Shown one piece after another: positions 21,496 through 34,033 of a stretch of 64,000 nucleotides of DNA. A program made the translations under genes and the position numbers. How positions within the stretch are numbered: the first letter of the stretch is position 1; each line of letters opens with the position of its first letter. The notes below the pieces were generated by a model, which did not search any database, was not told where the DNA came from, and saw only the letters and a list, made by a program, of their open reading frames with translations. The stretch comes from Paragordius varius. Lineage: Eukaryota; Nematomorpha. Location: positions 2,976,001-3,040,000 of the forward strand of contig OZ176052.1 in assembly GCA_964247055.1 (NCBI GenBank), given 5' to 3'.

Positions 21496-24235
21496 AACAA
21501 ATAAATAATATTCTATTTTGTATGGAAATGGACTTTTAATTTATTTTGTTATATTTTAATTAATAAAATATTTTTCTTTGACATTTCATCACTTTTTTGG
21601 GTAGTTTTTACTGAAACTATTTTAAATTTAAATATCTTAAAGGTAATTAAAATAGGCCGATTTTAAAAGTATTCTTTCTTGGCCTTTTAATACAAATTTT
21701 TTTTAGAAAACTAAAATGTTAATTTTTTCGTCGCCATTTTTATTCTATAAATTTTTCAAATTAGTGTAGGCAAATAAATGTAGATTATAGTTAAAAATGT
21801 AATAATATTGTTGTGTTTTACAGCAAATTATAAATAAGCTGTTTAGTTCAATCGTGTTTTGGAGCCGTTCCAATTTCAGACTTTAGAAGTCGCAAAATTG
21901 TAAAAATATAAGCTTTTTATTTTGATAAATGTATCTTAACCCAAATAACTTTTAAAACGGTAGTTTATTTACAAGATTGAGCTCTGGAAAATATAAAACA
22001 ACCCAAACTTGTAATCGCGGAGAAAAAAGTGAAAAGGTCATAAAGTGTTAAAAAAAGTAACGTTTTCATATTAGATAAATTTAAAAATAGCATGTTAATT
22101 ATAACAGCAAAATCAATAATTTACTACTTAAATTTGTTGAATATAAAACATAATGTTGTTAGTTAATAATATTATTATCTAATTTAATTGGTTAATTGAT
22201 AAGCTATTTAATTTTAAAATACAATTATCATTAGCCGTGCCATGCCACGCCACCCTAAGACTCGGTCGAAACATAATATACTTTGATATGCAAACAAAAC
22301 TCTACCAAACATTTATAAATATTTAAAATTTTAATATCTCAGTGGGTGATATTTCTATCCCAAAATTAATATAAGGAACTAACAAATTAAGTCAATAATA
22401 TGAATCAAAATCCTAGACTGATTATAAATAGGTAAAATATACAAAGTTGTGAGAAAATTGCATCAAAGCCAACATTTTACTTATTTATAAAAAATATAGA
22501 TAATTATATTGGTAAAAAAGAACGTCTGAAAAAAAATTATTAAAAATCAGGATATTATGAAAGATTTTAGGATTTATACCGATTCTTAAAACCATATGCG
22601 GAAGAACATATATTTTTGCGACTGACGTGGATATATTTTTTAAGAAAAAAATGATGTGCATGGGTTAGGTCTAATAGTAGGCGATACTTTTGAAGACTAT
22701 GATCGGCACATTAATTAAGGACATAAGAGGGCTATTTAATTTTAATGCGTTTTTAATAGAAAAAAGTCCATATTTGTTTATAAATTTTATATGAAATTGA
22801 GCTCCATGCCTAACTTAAAAAGGAGTTTAACTATGATTTAGTTTTATAAACAAATGTCTCATATCATTTAATTAATATGGCCTCCTAAGTGTCCAGAAAA
22901 ATTGCTCAGATAAAATTTTTGGGGACTTGGTTTTTTGCGACAGCTGATTTGTAAACATAGCGAATTTAATAAACTGTGTCAATCATAATCGGTGCGTTCA
23001 GAAATATAAAATAAAATTATGTATTTTGTATGGACTTCCGTTTTCCAAAAGGTTCAAAGACACACAATTAGACTAGCATTTTTATTCAAATCTCTATCTT
23101 TCTAAAAATTGGGCGTAACACAGAATTTATATTTACAAAATGGCTCGACTATGCTGGAAGCATTTATAAATCAAAAATAAATAGCCATTATTTGAATGAG
23201 TTAGGTTGCTGAAATGCCTTAAAATAAATTTTTAGATATCACGTAGCACAGGATATCATTTAAACTGGTTTAGGGGGCCATCAAATTTGATAATTGTAAA
23301 TAATTATAAATATTATGATTAAAAAATAAGGGTTAACATATTTATGTTCAAAATATATTTGTATCAAGTTGGTGTTCAACCTTTTATATTCGTTAAATTT
23401 GGCTCCAAAATACGTATTGTTAATCAAGATTTGGAAAAAGCATTATTTGTTCTATTTTTAACTCGTGTTAATAGTCATTAAAACTAATTAAGGAGGATAA
23501 TATACTAATATTAATATCTAAATCGTAAACAAAATTTATTTTTATCTTACAATCTTAGAGGAGATTGACATTTGAGGGTTCATTCGTCAATATTACTAAA
23601 TATACTTTGATATTAATTTTATTAAGATCTTTCAATTAAATAATTAATATTGTATTTTATCCATTTACATTATTTTCTTATGTTTTAATAAGTAAAACAA
23701 ACAAATAATTTTGCGCCAAAAGCAAAAATCATTTTTTACGTATAAAATACACCTATTTTTATCTTTAAAAAATAATATAAAAGCGCCCTCTATAATTATT
23801 TAATATTCAAAATGATTGAAAAATAAAATATATTTTAGGAATATATTATATGTTTACAGGTTATAAAATTATAGGAACTTAGGTCAATGTTAAATTATTT
23901 TACGAAAGCTAATCTATTTGCAAATTTGTATTTACCACCAACTCTACGTAAAATGTTATAAATTGTTATATATATTAGGAGTTTTCTAATGTATATTAAC
24001 TCAGGTTCTTTGCATAACGTATAAATCTTTCGCCTTTTACTAAAGATTTCCGTGCATAGAACCAGTTATGAGTCATAAATCCATTTTTGGTAAATTTTTC
24101 TATCCTCTTTGAGGACTTCACAAACCAATAATATAAACCTAAATTTAGTACCAAAATAATCTTAACCAAGGACTCTATGTAAATACTATTGTAAATTGTC
24201 TTGTCATAATTTATGGATTCTCACTCAGGGATGTC
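21496..24235. other. Intergenic DNA between receptor and hAT-like element
   Basis: About 2.7 kb of A+T-rich sequence with no supported gene. GCCATTTTTATTCTATAAAT at about 21733 resembles the start of repeat E and may be a short relic of it. Confidence 0.45.
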
Positions 24236-24810
24236 CAACACAAATGACTTCATGGGCCGCATTTGCAAATATTTTATTAGATTTTAAACATAAGACTTAA
24301 AAAACTACAATTTATAATATGTATTATAATGGTTACTAATTTCACACTATGGTTGGAAAATTTGCATCACGGGAGTGTATGGAAAAAAGAAAGGAAATGC
24401 TTGTTTATTCAACATTTTGATGTTTTTTTCATACACTATTGTGTTGCAAATTGCCGACTATAGTGTGAAATAGCAACCATTAAAATTTTTGCTAATTCAT
24501 TGCCAAAATTCGAAAAAAGAACACAACCCTATTTAGATTATGTAAAATTTTATTGAGATTTCCCGCGGGCAGCTAAAATATATTGGAGAGACGCATGCAG
24601 CCCGTATGTTGATTCTATATTCTAAAACAAAGATTACAACAAATATTTCGCAGGCTGCTTTGATAATTTTTGTTATTATTTATTTATTTTAGGTTCAATT
24701 TTGGATGATATATTTTCTAAAACATCGTAAATTTTTGATTAATCAATTTTTTATTTTTTTCATTTTTAGAGCAGTTTTGCGGATCGAACAAAGCATGTCG
24801 GACACCCCTG
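24236..24810. mobile_element. hAT-like non-autonomous element, copy 2, with nested family C copy
   Basis: It starts CAGGGATGTCCAACACAAAT, then GGGCCGCATTTGC, and ends CATGTCGGACACCCCTG, the inverted complement of the start. GGGCAGCTAAAATAT and GCAGCCCGTATG lie between. A family C element (about 24320-24490) is inserted in it. Flanking 8-mers (TTCTCACT and TTTAAATG) do not match, so no target duplication remains. A solitary end of the same type is at 27821-27856. Confidence 0.75.
24320..24490. mobile_element. Family C MITE, copy C2, nested in hAT-like element
   Basis: The left arm has AATGGTTACTAATTTCACAC and GTGTATGGAAAAAAG. The right arm has CATACACTATTGTGTTGCAA, CGACTATAGTGTGAAATAGC and AACCATTAAAAT. 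These match both arms of C3 at 61459-61640. Both outer ends sit inside the hAT-like element, so this insertion is the later event. Confidence 0.75.
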
Positions 24811-25315
24811 TTTAAATGGTACAATTTTCAATAGTGATCTAATAACTCACAGCCAATTAACCATTTATAACGATGATTATTAAATATTGTTTTACTCTAG
24901 TGTAAGCGCTACTTTTTACTCAAAACGATTTTAATAACGTCCAATATATATACCCGATAAAGTAATATGGTGGCTGTTGATATTTAAGTGAAATGAATTT
25001 GATACCATATGATTAAACCTATAAAATTGTTTTTAACCAAACATGTACCCCAATTCCTTAAAAAAACAATGACAAAAACTATTATGGAATTAGCTCGGTT
25101 AAATATTGGTCTTAAGTATGTTTTTGAACGGTAAAACGGTCTTTATAAGCCATTGACCACTATAAATTTATTATCTGATAGCAAACGTATAAATGCGTTA
25201 TCTTAAGCATTTTACATCTCTAAATTATTTCCTGATCTATTCCATTAAATAATAAATCCAATGATAATATCGACAGGCTGCGAGTAATAACTTTTTAATA
25301 AAATAAAATTTTATA
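24811..25315. other. Intergenic DNA, nothing recognised
   Basis: About 500 bases of A+T-rich sequence between two small elements, without a gene or repeat match. Confidence 0.45.
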
Positions 25316-25317
25316 TA

Positions 25318-25476
25318 CAGTAGCGTATGGCATAAAAAATTATTAGTCCATAAAAGAATAAAAAAATGTTTTTTTTAAAAAGCAAGCCTCAATATACACA
25401 TATCCATAATATCCCCTTGTTTATTAAAAAAACATTTTTTTTCTATGGACTAATATTGTTATGCCATACGCTACTG
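25318..25476. mobile_element. Tc1/mariner-like MITE, family T copy 1
   Basis: The inverted ends CAGTAGCGTATGGCATAA and TTATGCCATACGCTACTG are perfect over 18 bases and extend imperfectly through TATTAGTCCATA. TA is present on both sides (25316-25317 and 25477-25478), as expected of TA-targeting Tc1/mariner-type elements. The 159-bp body has no coding potential. A second copy is at 44637-44757. Confidence 0.88.
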
Positions 25477-25705
25477 TATATACTATTTAGAGCTTATTAT
25501 AGATATAAACCACATGTTTTGATTAAAATCTATAACTGACACAACATATTTGTTTTTCAAACCCTTCACATCTGCTTTGTATGTCATAAATAGGGATATC
25601 GTAATTTAAACAAAGGAAAAGCGAAAAATCTTCCGAGTAATGTTAATTAGGACAAGAAATATAGGTAACAAAAACTATTTTGTTTTATAAATTTGAAAAA
25701 AAATA

Positions 25706-25711
25706 TTTATT
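25706..25711 (-). promoter_or_regulatory. Polyadenylation signal of PSMD9
   Basis: AATAAA on the minus strand begins three bases after the PSMD9 stop codon. It supports the call that the gene ends here, without the C-terminal PDZ domain. Confidence 0.55.
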
Positions 25712-25714
25712 AAG

Positions 25715-26085
25715 CTATTGTGTAACATTGATTTGAGTGCTAAGTTCTGCATTTTTACGCATTTGAATGTCTTCTTTAACCAATTGATGAAGACCAATTA
25801 ACTTCTCTTCTATTACTTTCATTATATCTTTATGATCGTTTTGTAACCCTGTAATAATTAATAAATTAACTTATTATAGAGTTTCGTATATGGCGAACTG
25901 AATAGACATCTATGTCTGAGCGGGGAAATCCATTTTCATCAAGAACTGATTCATGTAAATCGGTATTATTCTAAAATAAAACTTTTGTTTACAGATTTTA
26001 ATTCAAAATCTAAGCCTTTTAATTCTTTTTCCATTTCATCCCTTTTTTGTATAAGAGACTTGAGCTCCTCTTGCGCCGCTTCCAT
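25715..26085 (-). CDS. PSMD9: 26S proteasome non-ATPase regulatory subunit 9 (p27), short form without PDZ domain
   Basis: PSMD9 (Nas2 in yeast) is a chaperone for assembly of the proteasome base. Exons on the minus strand are 26085-25993, 25970-25871 and 25848-25715 (stop TAG), giving 108 residues. They are separated by two introns of exactly 22 bp (25971-25992 and 25849-25870), each GT...AG, in phases 0 and 1. The joined product contains ENGFPRSDIDVYSVRHIRN followed by SIIRLQNDHKDIMKVIEE, closely like the human segment with YPRSDVDLYQVR and LQNDHKAVMKQ. An N-terminal helix of about 30 residues precedes it. The family protein is about 220 residues with a C-terminal PDZ domain; here the frame stops after the coiled N-domain and a poly(A) signal follows at once. 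TAG two codons upstream of the ATG fixes the start, unless that TAG is an acceptor. The tiny introns are unlike those of all neighbours. Confidence 0.88.
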
Positions 26086-26324
26086 ATGCTACCGAATTCA
26101 AAAATGTATTTTTTGGACAATTTATGAATAAATTAACACTTTGATTCAAATTGGGGTAAATTGATACCCGAGACTAAATTTAATTAATATTATTAAAAAT
26201 CAACTGAAGAAAACCGTCTTAATTAAAATTTTGCTTCTATCCTAATAAAAATTGTATATAAATAAGCCAAAATATATAAATAAAATTATGTTTTGAAAAA
26301 TAAATCTATGTCAGACCACTTCGA
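26086..26324. promoter_or_regulatory. Upstream region of PSMD9
   Basis: A 239-bp gap between the PSMD9 start codon and repeat E copy 2. The promoter presumably lies here or within the repeat. No site could be identified. Confidence 0.3.
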
Positions 26325-26675
26325 CGCCATTTTTATTTTGGAAATTTTGCAAAATAGGTGTTCATATAATTTTAAAGGTAAAATTTAACTTTTTTTATTT
26401 AAATTACATCTAACATCGATAGAATGGAAAAAGTGGTTTATTTATTAATCACAAACCCATCTTACGTTTGGGTTTCATATATAAATGAGTAATATCTATT
26501 ATTTTTATAAAAAATTATATATTTCGGTTTATTAATGTTATATAAGTGCAAAATTTTGCCATGGTTTTGATTCCTTCCATATTTTTTAAAGTATTTAATT
26601 TTAAACAGACCTGGGGTATTTGACTACCCCAATTTGAATCGAAGGATTAAATGAATGTGTTGTATCCAAGTGTTA
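26325..26675. repeat. Interspersed repeat E, copy 2
   Basis: It matches 1-395 in the same orientation, from GCCATTTTTATTTTGGAAAT to TGTATCCAAGTGTTAA. The inner hairpin is kept (TGGGGTA at 26612-26618 and TACCCCA at 26625-26631), although its loop differs from copy 1. It lies just upstream of PSMD9. No ends of a known transposon type were seen. Confidence 0.72.
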
Positions 26676-27169
26676 AATAAATATTTTATGATAGAAAGGA
26701 GAATATTCGAGAATATATATGATTTGAATTGAATAGTAACATATCAAAAATCTTGAAATTAGCACGCTTAATATGCTAATATATTTTTGGTACAAATTTG
26801 TTTCGACCGTAAAATTTATATTAAAATGTTTTATAAATAAAAGGCAATATGTACACTAGTACATAGACTAGTTCTTAAAGTATGAAAGCTCAGTTAAAAA
26901 TACCAGTATACCCACTCTTCATGCTATAAATTATTGTAAGCAAATTATCCATTTTTCGAAAAAATTTTTGATGTGAAAAAATTTAGCATATATAAAAAAT
27001 TTTATCTCCAAAAATAGGCTCTTTTGCCTCTATTTAAGAAAACTTGTCCATTTTGGACGAGTAAAAATAAAGGTCAGCCCACATCTTTAATTTAAAATAT
27101 TATAAAAATATATTTTTCTTTTTATATGTAGTTTAAAATATTTTATTAATATTTTTGAAATGAAGTATT

Positions 27170-27350
27170 TAACTTTCACGAAAATTTTTTATAAGTGCAA
27201 ATTTGGCCGTTTTCTGATATGGAGCAGTTACCCAACTGTTTAAATTTTATAAAGTCACTCGGCCCGAACCAAACGCCTCATGATAATCCTGATGCATTTT
27301 CTATCAGAATATCCCTATTTTATTTTTTTTGTAAACAGTGTAAGGAAATA
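27170..27350. repeat. Interspersed repeat F, copy 2
   Basis: Diverged match to 9620-9765 in the same orientation, including ATATGGAGCAGTTACCC and ATGATAATCCTGATGCATTT. Limits are approximate. Confidence 0.4.
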
Positions 27351-27820
27351 TATTTCTTTAAATGACTGGTTATGTTACCAAAAACATCATGAAATCCTGA
27401 TCATTTTTCTATCTTATTTTATATATTTCATTAAGTTATGTTTCATTTGTGCACTATATCATTAATATACCTGGAAAATCGTGTCTTAATGGAAATTTGT
27501 AGACCATATTAATTATGACGGTTTTTTAATATAAAAATAAGCCGATCATAGAGGTCTCATTTTTTTAAATTGGCCCTTTACGACCAATTCTCTCTAATAA
27601 ATGGTTTTTTAAAAAAATTTAAGACTCTCAAATCGTGTTTTAAAACCAGAAAATGTCAAGTCAAATTTAATTATGGTCAAACGCTTTGTTCTGAACGCAA
27701 AAGTGCTTTAAAAAATGTTAAAAAATAAAAACATGAATTTCAATCAAAATTTACGATTATTTGGAAATAAATCATCCAAAATTGGCTTATAATAATTATT
27801 AAAATACCAATGATTAACAA

Positions 27821-27856
27821 ATCAGTTCGCAAAGACATTTGTGTTTGACACCCCTG
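27821..27856. mobile_element. Solitary hAT-like terminus
   Basis: ACATTTGTGTTTGACACCCC followed by TG is the inverted form of the CAGGGGTGTC end of the hAT-like copies at 3689 and 24236. No partner end was found nearby to the left, so this is a fragment. Confidence 0.5.
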
Positions 27857-28533
27857 GTCTAAAACATTTGTTTAAATTTGCGAATATGGACGAGCCTGTG
27901 ATCTCCAGGCGCAAATTACGTTTTTTTGCAACAAAACCAAGCTCCCATTGATAGAGAGTTAATAACGTATAAGACTGTCCATATGACTAATTTACATAGG
28001 CATTTCTCTCGTAAAAAATATACGAAAGAGTTCCTTTTGTAAATAGCTTCTGGGTATTATTACCAGATTGAAAAAAGTTTCCAAATCGTATCTTTGTTCC
28101 AATTTTCATGAAAACGTGTAGCCTCATAAGATCAGTCTAATGAATAAATTGTGCCCAATTACTATATTATATATATAAAAGCTTCACAGATGTCTTCAGA
28201 AATGAATATAACTGAAACAAGATGAAACAATACCATAAATTTTCAAATCATAATTATTGTGTTAAACCAGGTTAAAAGAATCTCAGGTCTGAGATAGTTG
28301 AGCCGTATTATATGTTATTATCAGTAAATCTACGTGAATGTGCCCATTATACTCTTTTGTTTATAAAAAAAAGTGCTTATTAAAATTAAAACCACACTAA
28401 TTTATTCTCAAAATTTATGATGTTTTGCCCTTTAGAATGAAGTTTCTTCTACACATCGTATGTGCCACAATTTACCAAGAATTTAAAATCTTTAATTCAA
28501 ATTACTAAACAACAATGTGTGGCACTGATAAAT

Positions 28534-31500
28534 TTATTTTTTGTACAAAATAGATTTTGTCATATTTTTCCTGAATATTTTCAAAGATTTTTCGTATAAA
28601 GGTTGGAGTTGATCAAGTGGTATTAATTTATCATTTGAAACATTCGTATCAGATGAAGGACTAGGTAAAGGTTGACAAAAACTATCAAACGTGGATTCAT
28701 TACACCATTCAGCTTTGCAAAACATTGCCTTAAAGTTTGGAAGCTAAATGCAATTACAACCATTATTAACTATACCATAAATATTTATATAAAATAAAAT
28801 TCACAGTCATTATAACGTTAAATAACAATAATGAAATCAGATATATAATTAGAAGAATATAATTTGGTAAAAAATTGGTAATCTCAAAATTTTTGAAGTA
28901 ATTGAGAACATCAATCATTTACTAATCCTTAAGTTTTAAATAATACCAATTTTAAAAAATATAATGACCCTTATTGTTTTACAAAAATAATTAAATTTTG
29001 TGTGGATATCAAAGATCTCACTATATCTTATTAACAAAATTTTACTGTAACAAGTTAATTTAAATAATTGCATTTTATAACAAACATAAGTTATTATGTC
29101 TTTATCAGACTGGCATATTTCAAAAAAATTATTATGGCAAACTATTTTTGGCTAAATAAGACTAGCATTTAGAAAATCAACCTTATTATTAAATCAATTA
29201 GTATATTTTAACAGGTTTTATATGCTCAAAACAATTTAATACAATTTAGGGGTAAAAATTAATTGCATAATATCTCATTTGAACAGCTTTTTCCATATAA
29301 TATACATAAAATTTGTTTGTTATTCTAAATTATGATTAAAAAAGATGTATTTTCTTTAAAAATTAATATTATCAATATATTAAATTTTTTTATACTCAAA
29401 AGTTAAATTTTTTTAAATAATATCTAAAACAATACTTGATTTTCCTCAACTAAGGTAAAAGCAAACCCTTGTTTACCAGCTCTGGCTGTTCGACCGCATC
29501 GATGAACATAATTTTTTATCTTGATGGGCACATCGTAATTCACAATTATCAAAGGGAAAAAATTATTTTTATAATCTTTTTTATCAGGTTGACAAATATT
29601 TGAATTTGTTTTCAAAGCAATTTTATCATTTATATTGATATCCATGCCTCTTGCCATAAGGTCCGAACATATCAGTACTTTAAGCTAAATATAAATATAG
29701 TCAAATGTTGTTGTAAAAGCAGAAACCGTAGTTTATTTAAATTTAAGCATATTACCAGCACGGGAGACAAAATGCAAAAAATATTTTTTGGGCACTTTTT
29801 TAAGAAAAATGATTTAGTTTTAAAAATGCGTTTTTGTATTTGTATCGGTATACTATATATAAAAATAGTCTGAAGAGGTTTTCAAATATTATATTTGTGC
29901 CCGAAAATATTTTAAAATTTTTTTGTCATTTTATATGGATAAATAGTATTGCATAAAAAGAGAAAAAGTAATCTTTTGAAAGAGCCCTACTAAAGGATTG
30001 ACCGTATAATTTTTATCATTTAAAAAATTTAAAATGGAGTTTGGAATAGCAGGCATAATTAAAAGTCAAATATTAGGTGATATCCTTATACATTTATATT
30101 TTAAATCACAAAAAAAAACATATTTGTTGGACTTACATTGTGTACAAGAAGAGATGATGAACAATTATTTTTACGTTTTTTGGATGTGGTGGATAATGCA
30201 TTATTTGGTGATGATTGTAGTAAATTAATATTACTAGGTGCTTGAAATTGTTGTAAAATGCGACGATTTCTAAGCGCTTCGTTTCGACTTATAATGTGAC
30301 TTACTTTTTCTGCCAATACCCCAGAAAGATTGAGTAATTGAGCCAAGCTATATTTCATACAGCATGAAATAAGGTGTTATTATTACATACACTTTTTTAT
30401 ATAAAATGATGAAAAATTACCATTTACAGTTCAAATTGACCCCTAAACAATTTAAATTCACCCTCGAACAATTAAACTTCACCCTTAAACAATTCAACAC
30501 CCTTAAACATTTTAAATTCACCCTTATACAATTCAAATTCACCCTGAACAATTCACACCCTCGAACAATCAACTTCACCCTTGAATAATTCAAATTCACC
30601 CTCGAACAATTCGAATTCACCTAAAATAAATTATGTGTCCTTAAATTTAAAAATTACCTATATTTTTTAATATTTTTATAAAATGAAGTTTTTAAAATTA
30701 ATATAATACTGAAAAAATAACAAACTATGCCATAAGAATATATTTTATATTAATGATGAGTTATATTAGCCCGAAAACACATAATTTATTTTTAGGGTCA
30801 AGAATTGTTCAAGGGTGAATATGAATTGTTTAAGAGTGAATATGAATTGTTTAAGGGTGAATATGAATTGTTCAAGGGTCAATATGAATTGTTTAAGGGT
30901 GAATATGAATTGTTCAAGGGTGAATATGAATTGTTCAAGGGTCAATATGAATTGTTTAAGGGTGAATATGAATTGTTCAAGGGTGAATATGAATTGTTCA
31001 AGGGTGAATATGAATTGTTAAAGGGTGAATATGAATTGTTTAAAGGTGAATTCGAATTGTTTAAGGGTGAATTTAAATTGTTTAAGGGTGAATTTGAATT
31101 GTTTAAGGGAGAATTTGAATTGTTAGAGGGTGAATTTGAATTGTTCGAGGGTGAATTTGAATTGTAAATGGTTTATTTGAGATGTAAGAATATACTTAAC
31201 TTTTTATAAGATTTAAGTAGGGACCGCATAAAATTTTATACTCTTAAATGATTTTTAAATAATAGTACTTATCAGTCGGTATAAAAATATGATAATAACT
31301 TTCTTAAAAAAAATTGGATATATTCGCAAAAAAGTTCTATAATTCCAAACATATAATAAATGGCTTAATTTTTACAAGCTTATTTCACAATTTGTCTGAA
31401 ATTCAATAGGTGTAAAAAGATTAAAAGATTAAGATGTTTTATAATATAAATACAACACAAAAAGAGGTTTAAATAATAATAATAGGTGAGCAAGATGATG

Positions 31501-33994
31501 TATGCAAGATTATATTAGGAAATTTTTCATTTTGGTTGAACAAAATTTAAGCAAATATGTAACAGAAAAATATACCGTATACTAGCCTGAGTTGATTTAG
31601 TAAAACAAAGTATCCGAAATTCTGTGTCGGTGAATTGATCCGATTCATTGGAACATATGGAAGTTTTTATCTAAAATTTTAATTTCATAAAATTAGGATT
31701 ATAAAAACTGACAGTAAATAAATATAAGTGCAACATAAACACGGTTCCATCAGTATATTGCGATTAAAAACATTTAATTGATATAAAACTTATATAAATC
31801 AACTTATTAACTTATTTAATTGTCCAAAACATAAAAAATAAGATGAAATTTGAAGATAAATATTGATTTTAGTGTTCCTTAAATATTTACATTTAGTATG
31901 AAAGTTATTTAATCTTGTTTAATTTTATAAAAAGAAAGCCAAGTTTAAATAGTACCAATGTTTTGAGGTTTGTCAAAAACCATAGGAAATATAAGGGTTT
32001 GACAGTCTTCTCCGGACACTCCAAATAGTATTGATGTAAACTGGGTGGTAAGGTATATTTAATAACTACTGGAACATTATCCATATTTTGATCATTTGAG
32101 ACATTTCTTATTAGATGATGATTATATATATATATATATATATAATTAGTAAAATACGGACAAAACGTATGTAAAAATATAAAGATAAAAACTTTTTTTG
32201 CAAAAAACAACCGTACTTTATTAAACTCTAATTTATCTTATTAAAACCATTAATAACAATCGATATGTTATTTGCGTTACCAAAATAAGTCTCTATTTTA
32301 TAAGTTACAGTTCTAAACAATGAGTTATATTTTAAATATTTAAGGCTAAAAAGTATGGTTGTCTTTTAGAAAAGAATATTTGTCTTTATATTTTTACATT
32401 TCCGTATAATTTTAATTTTTACTGTAATTCATAAATAACTTGTTTTTTAAAAGGCACAATTGAATGGAAATATATTTTTATAATAATTAAAAGTTAACTT
32501 AAAATAGTCATTACAAAATACAATAAACCTATTTGTATGGGCTTTGAAACCAAAAATAATCAATGATCAATTAACCAAGTAAAAAACTTTTTTAATATAA
32601 TAAATTAAGAAATTTAATATGTTTTTTGTGTAACTTTTGATTCCTTAACATATTAATCTACCAAAAAATTAAAGTAAATTTATATACTCATATTAATCCT
32701 GCATTAAAATTTTCTGCAAGTTAAATTTAATTTAAAACAATAAAAGGATCCCATAATTTTTACAAAAGTAGTATCTTATATAAATTTAAAACCCAGATTT
32801 TTGTGCAATGGCTTCACACATAATTGGTCGGAAAAGATCAAGCTTAGCCAACTGTACAGGATCATTAGAAAACGTGGCAGAAAAAAGGAGTTTTTGAGGT
32901 GGTCTAGTATGAGAATTAGCAATCATATCATTTTTAAGATTTTTTAAGTTATCATTATCACAATCACAATTAGAATTATATGGGTTATTTTGAATAGCAT
33001 TGTTTAAATGATATAACCAATCTTGTTTAACATCTTGCAATAATCTGTCAGCCTCATCAATAACTAAAAATCTATAGTAGGAAAAAGGGTAAAATTTAGC
33101 AATAAAAAAATATAAAGCAAGAACTAAACCAATTTTTAGTTAAATTCTAGTGTGGCATATTTTGTGCCAAAACACGGTTCTTGACGAAATGGTTTTTCCA
33201 GTTTCAAAGATTTTTTAGCTAAAAATTTTTTTTTGATTAGAGTTCTATTAAAATTCCCAATATTATAACAGATAACATAAACATACTTAGTGCAATCAAC
33301 AAATAAAATACTATATTCCTTTAAAATATATTTCTAAAAAATAAATAACAATATGATCCATAAAAAATGGGGAAAAAATAGAGGAAAAATAAATTAAACG
33401 GCAATTGGACTTTTCCAAACCCTGATAATTAATTTATATAATTTCAAAAGATCTCCACCCATGTTAAAATAATTAAAACGATACATTTTAATCTGGTTTA
33501 AGGTGTTGAATTCAATATATAAAAATCACAAATTTGTATGTTTTGGTATTAAACAATTTTTTTAACAAAAGAAGTGGTTTTACCCTCTCAAAAAATCAAT
33601 AAATTTATCCAATAAGCCCTAAATTAAGTAACTGCTTACTCTAAAGAGGATAAATCAAATCCCGGTGTGTGATAAATATGATCAATTAATCGCCCAGGTG
33701 TGCTTATAACTATATCAGCATTACATTGTGGTTCCGAAAGGGACATGTAACCAAACATATCATTGTTTAAAGTTATAAAATCGTTATCGCTCCTATCAAA
33801 GTAACCCATATTATTTTGATGAAATTGTAATTCAGCACTGTGTGTTAAGTCTGGGGATCTACCACCCTTGTACAAAATGTTTCGTTCAGTTTCAATATTT
33901 TGATTTCCAGACAATAAAACAATCTAGTGTAAGAATATTATTAAAGCTAATGTTTTTTAATTATCAATCCATATAGATTTTATAATGTTGATTG

Positions 33995-34033
<39 letters not shown>

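Larger units (their letters stand above)
26676..28533. other. Intergenic DNA between PSMD9 and DDX51 with repeat relics
   Basis: Contains repeat F copy 2 (about 27170-27350) and a solitary hAT-like terminus. No gene is supported; the 61-codon frame at 27280 overlaps the repeat and has no recognisable content. Confidence 0.45.

Noticed and set aside
30805-31167. 120-codon plus-strand frame encoding a 7-residue repeat (FKGEYEL)
   Set aside because: It is the right 21-bp array of element B2 within a DDX51 intron; the period being a multiple of three keeps the frame open. It has no promoter, and the same array is open in a second frame.
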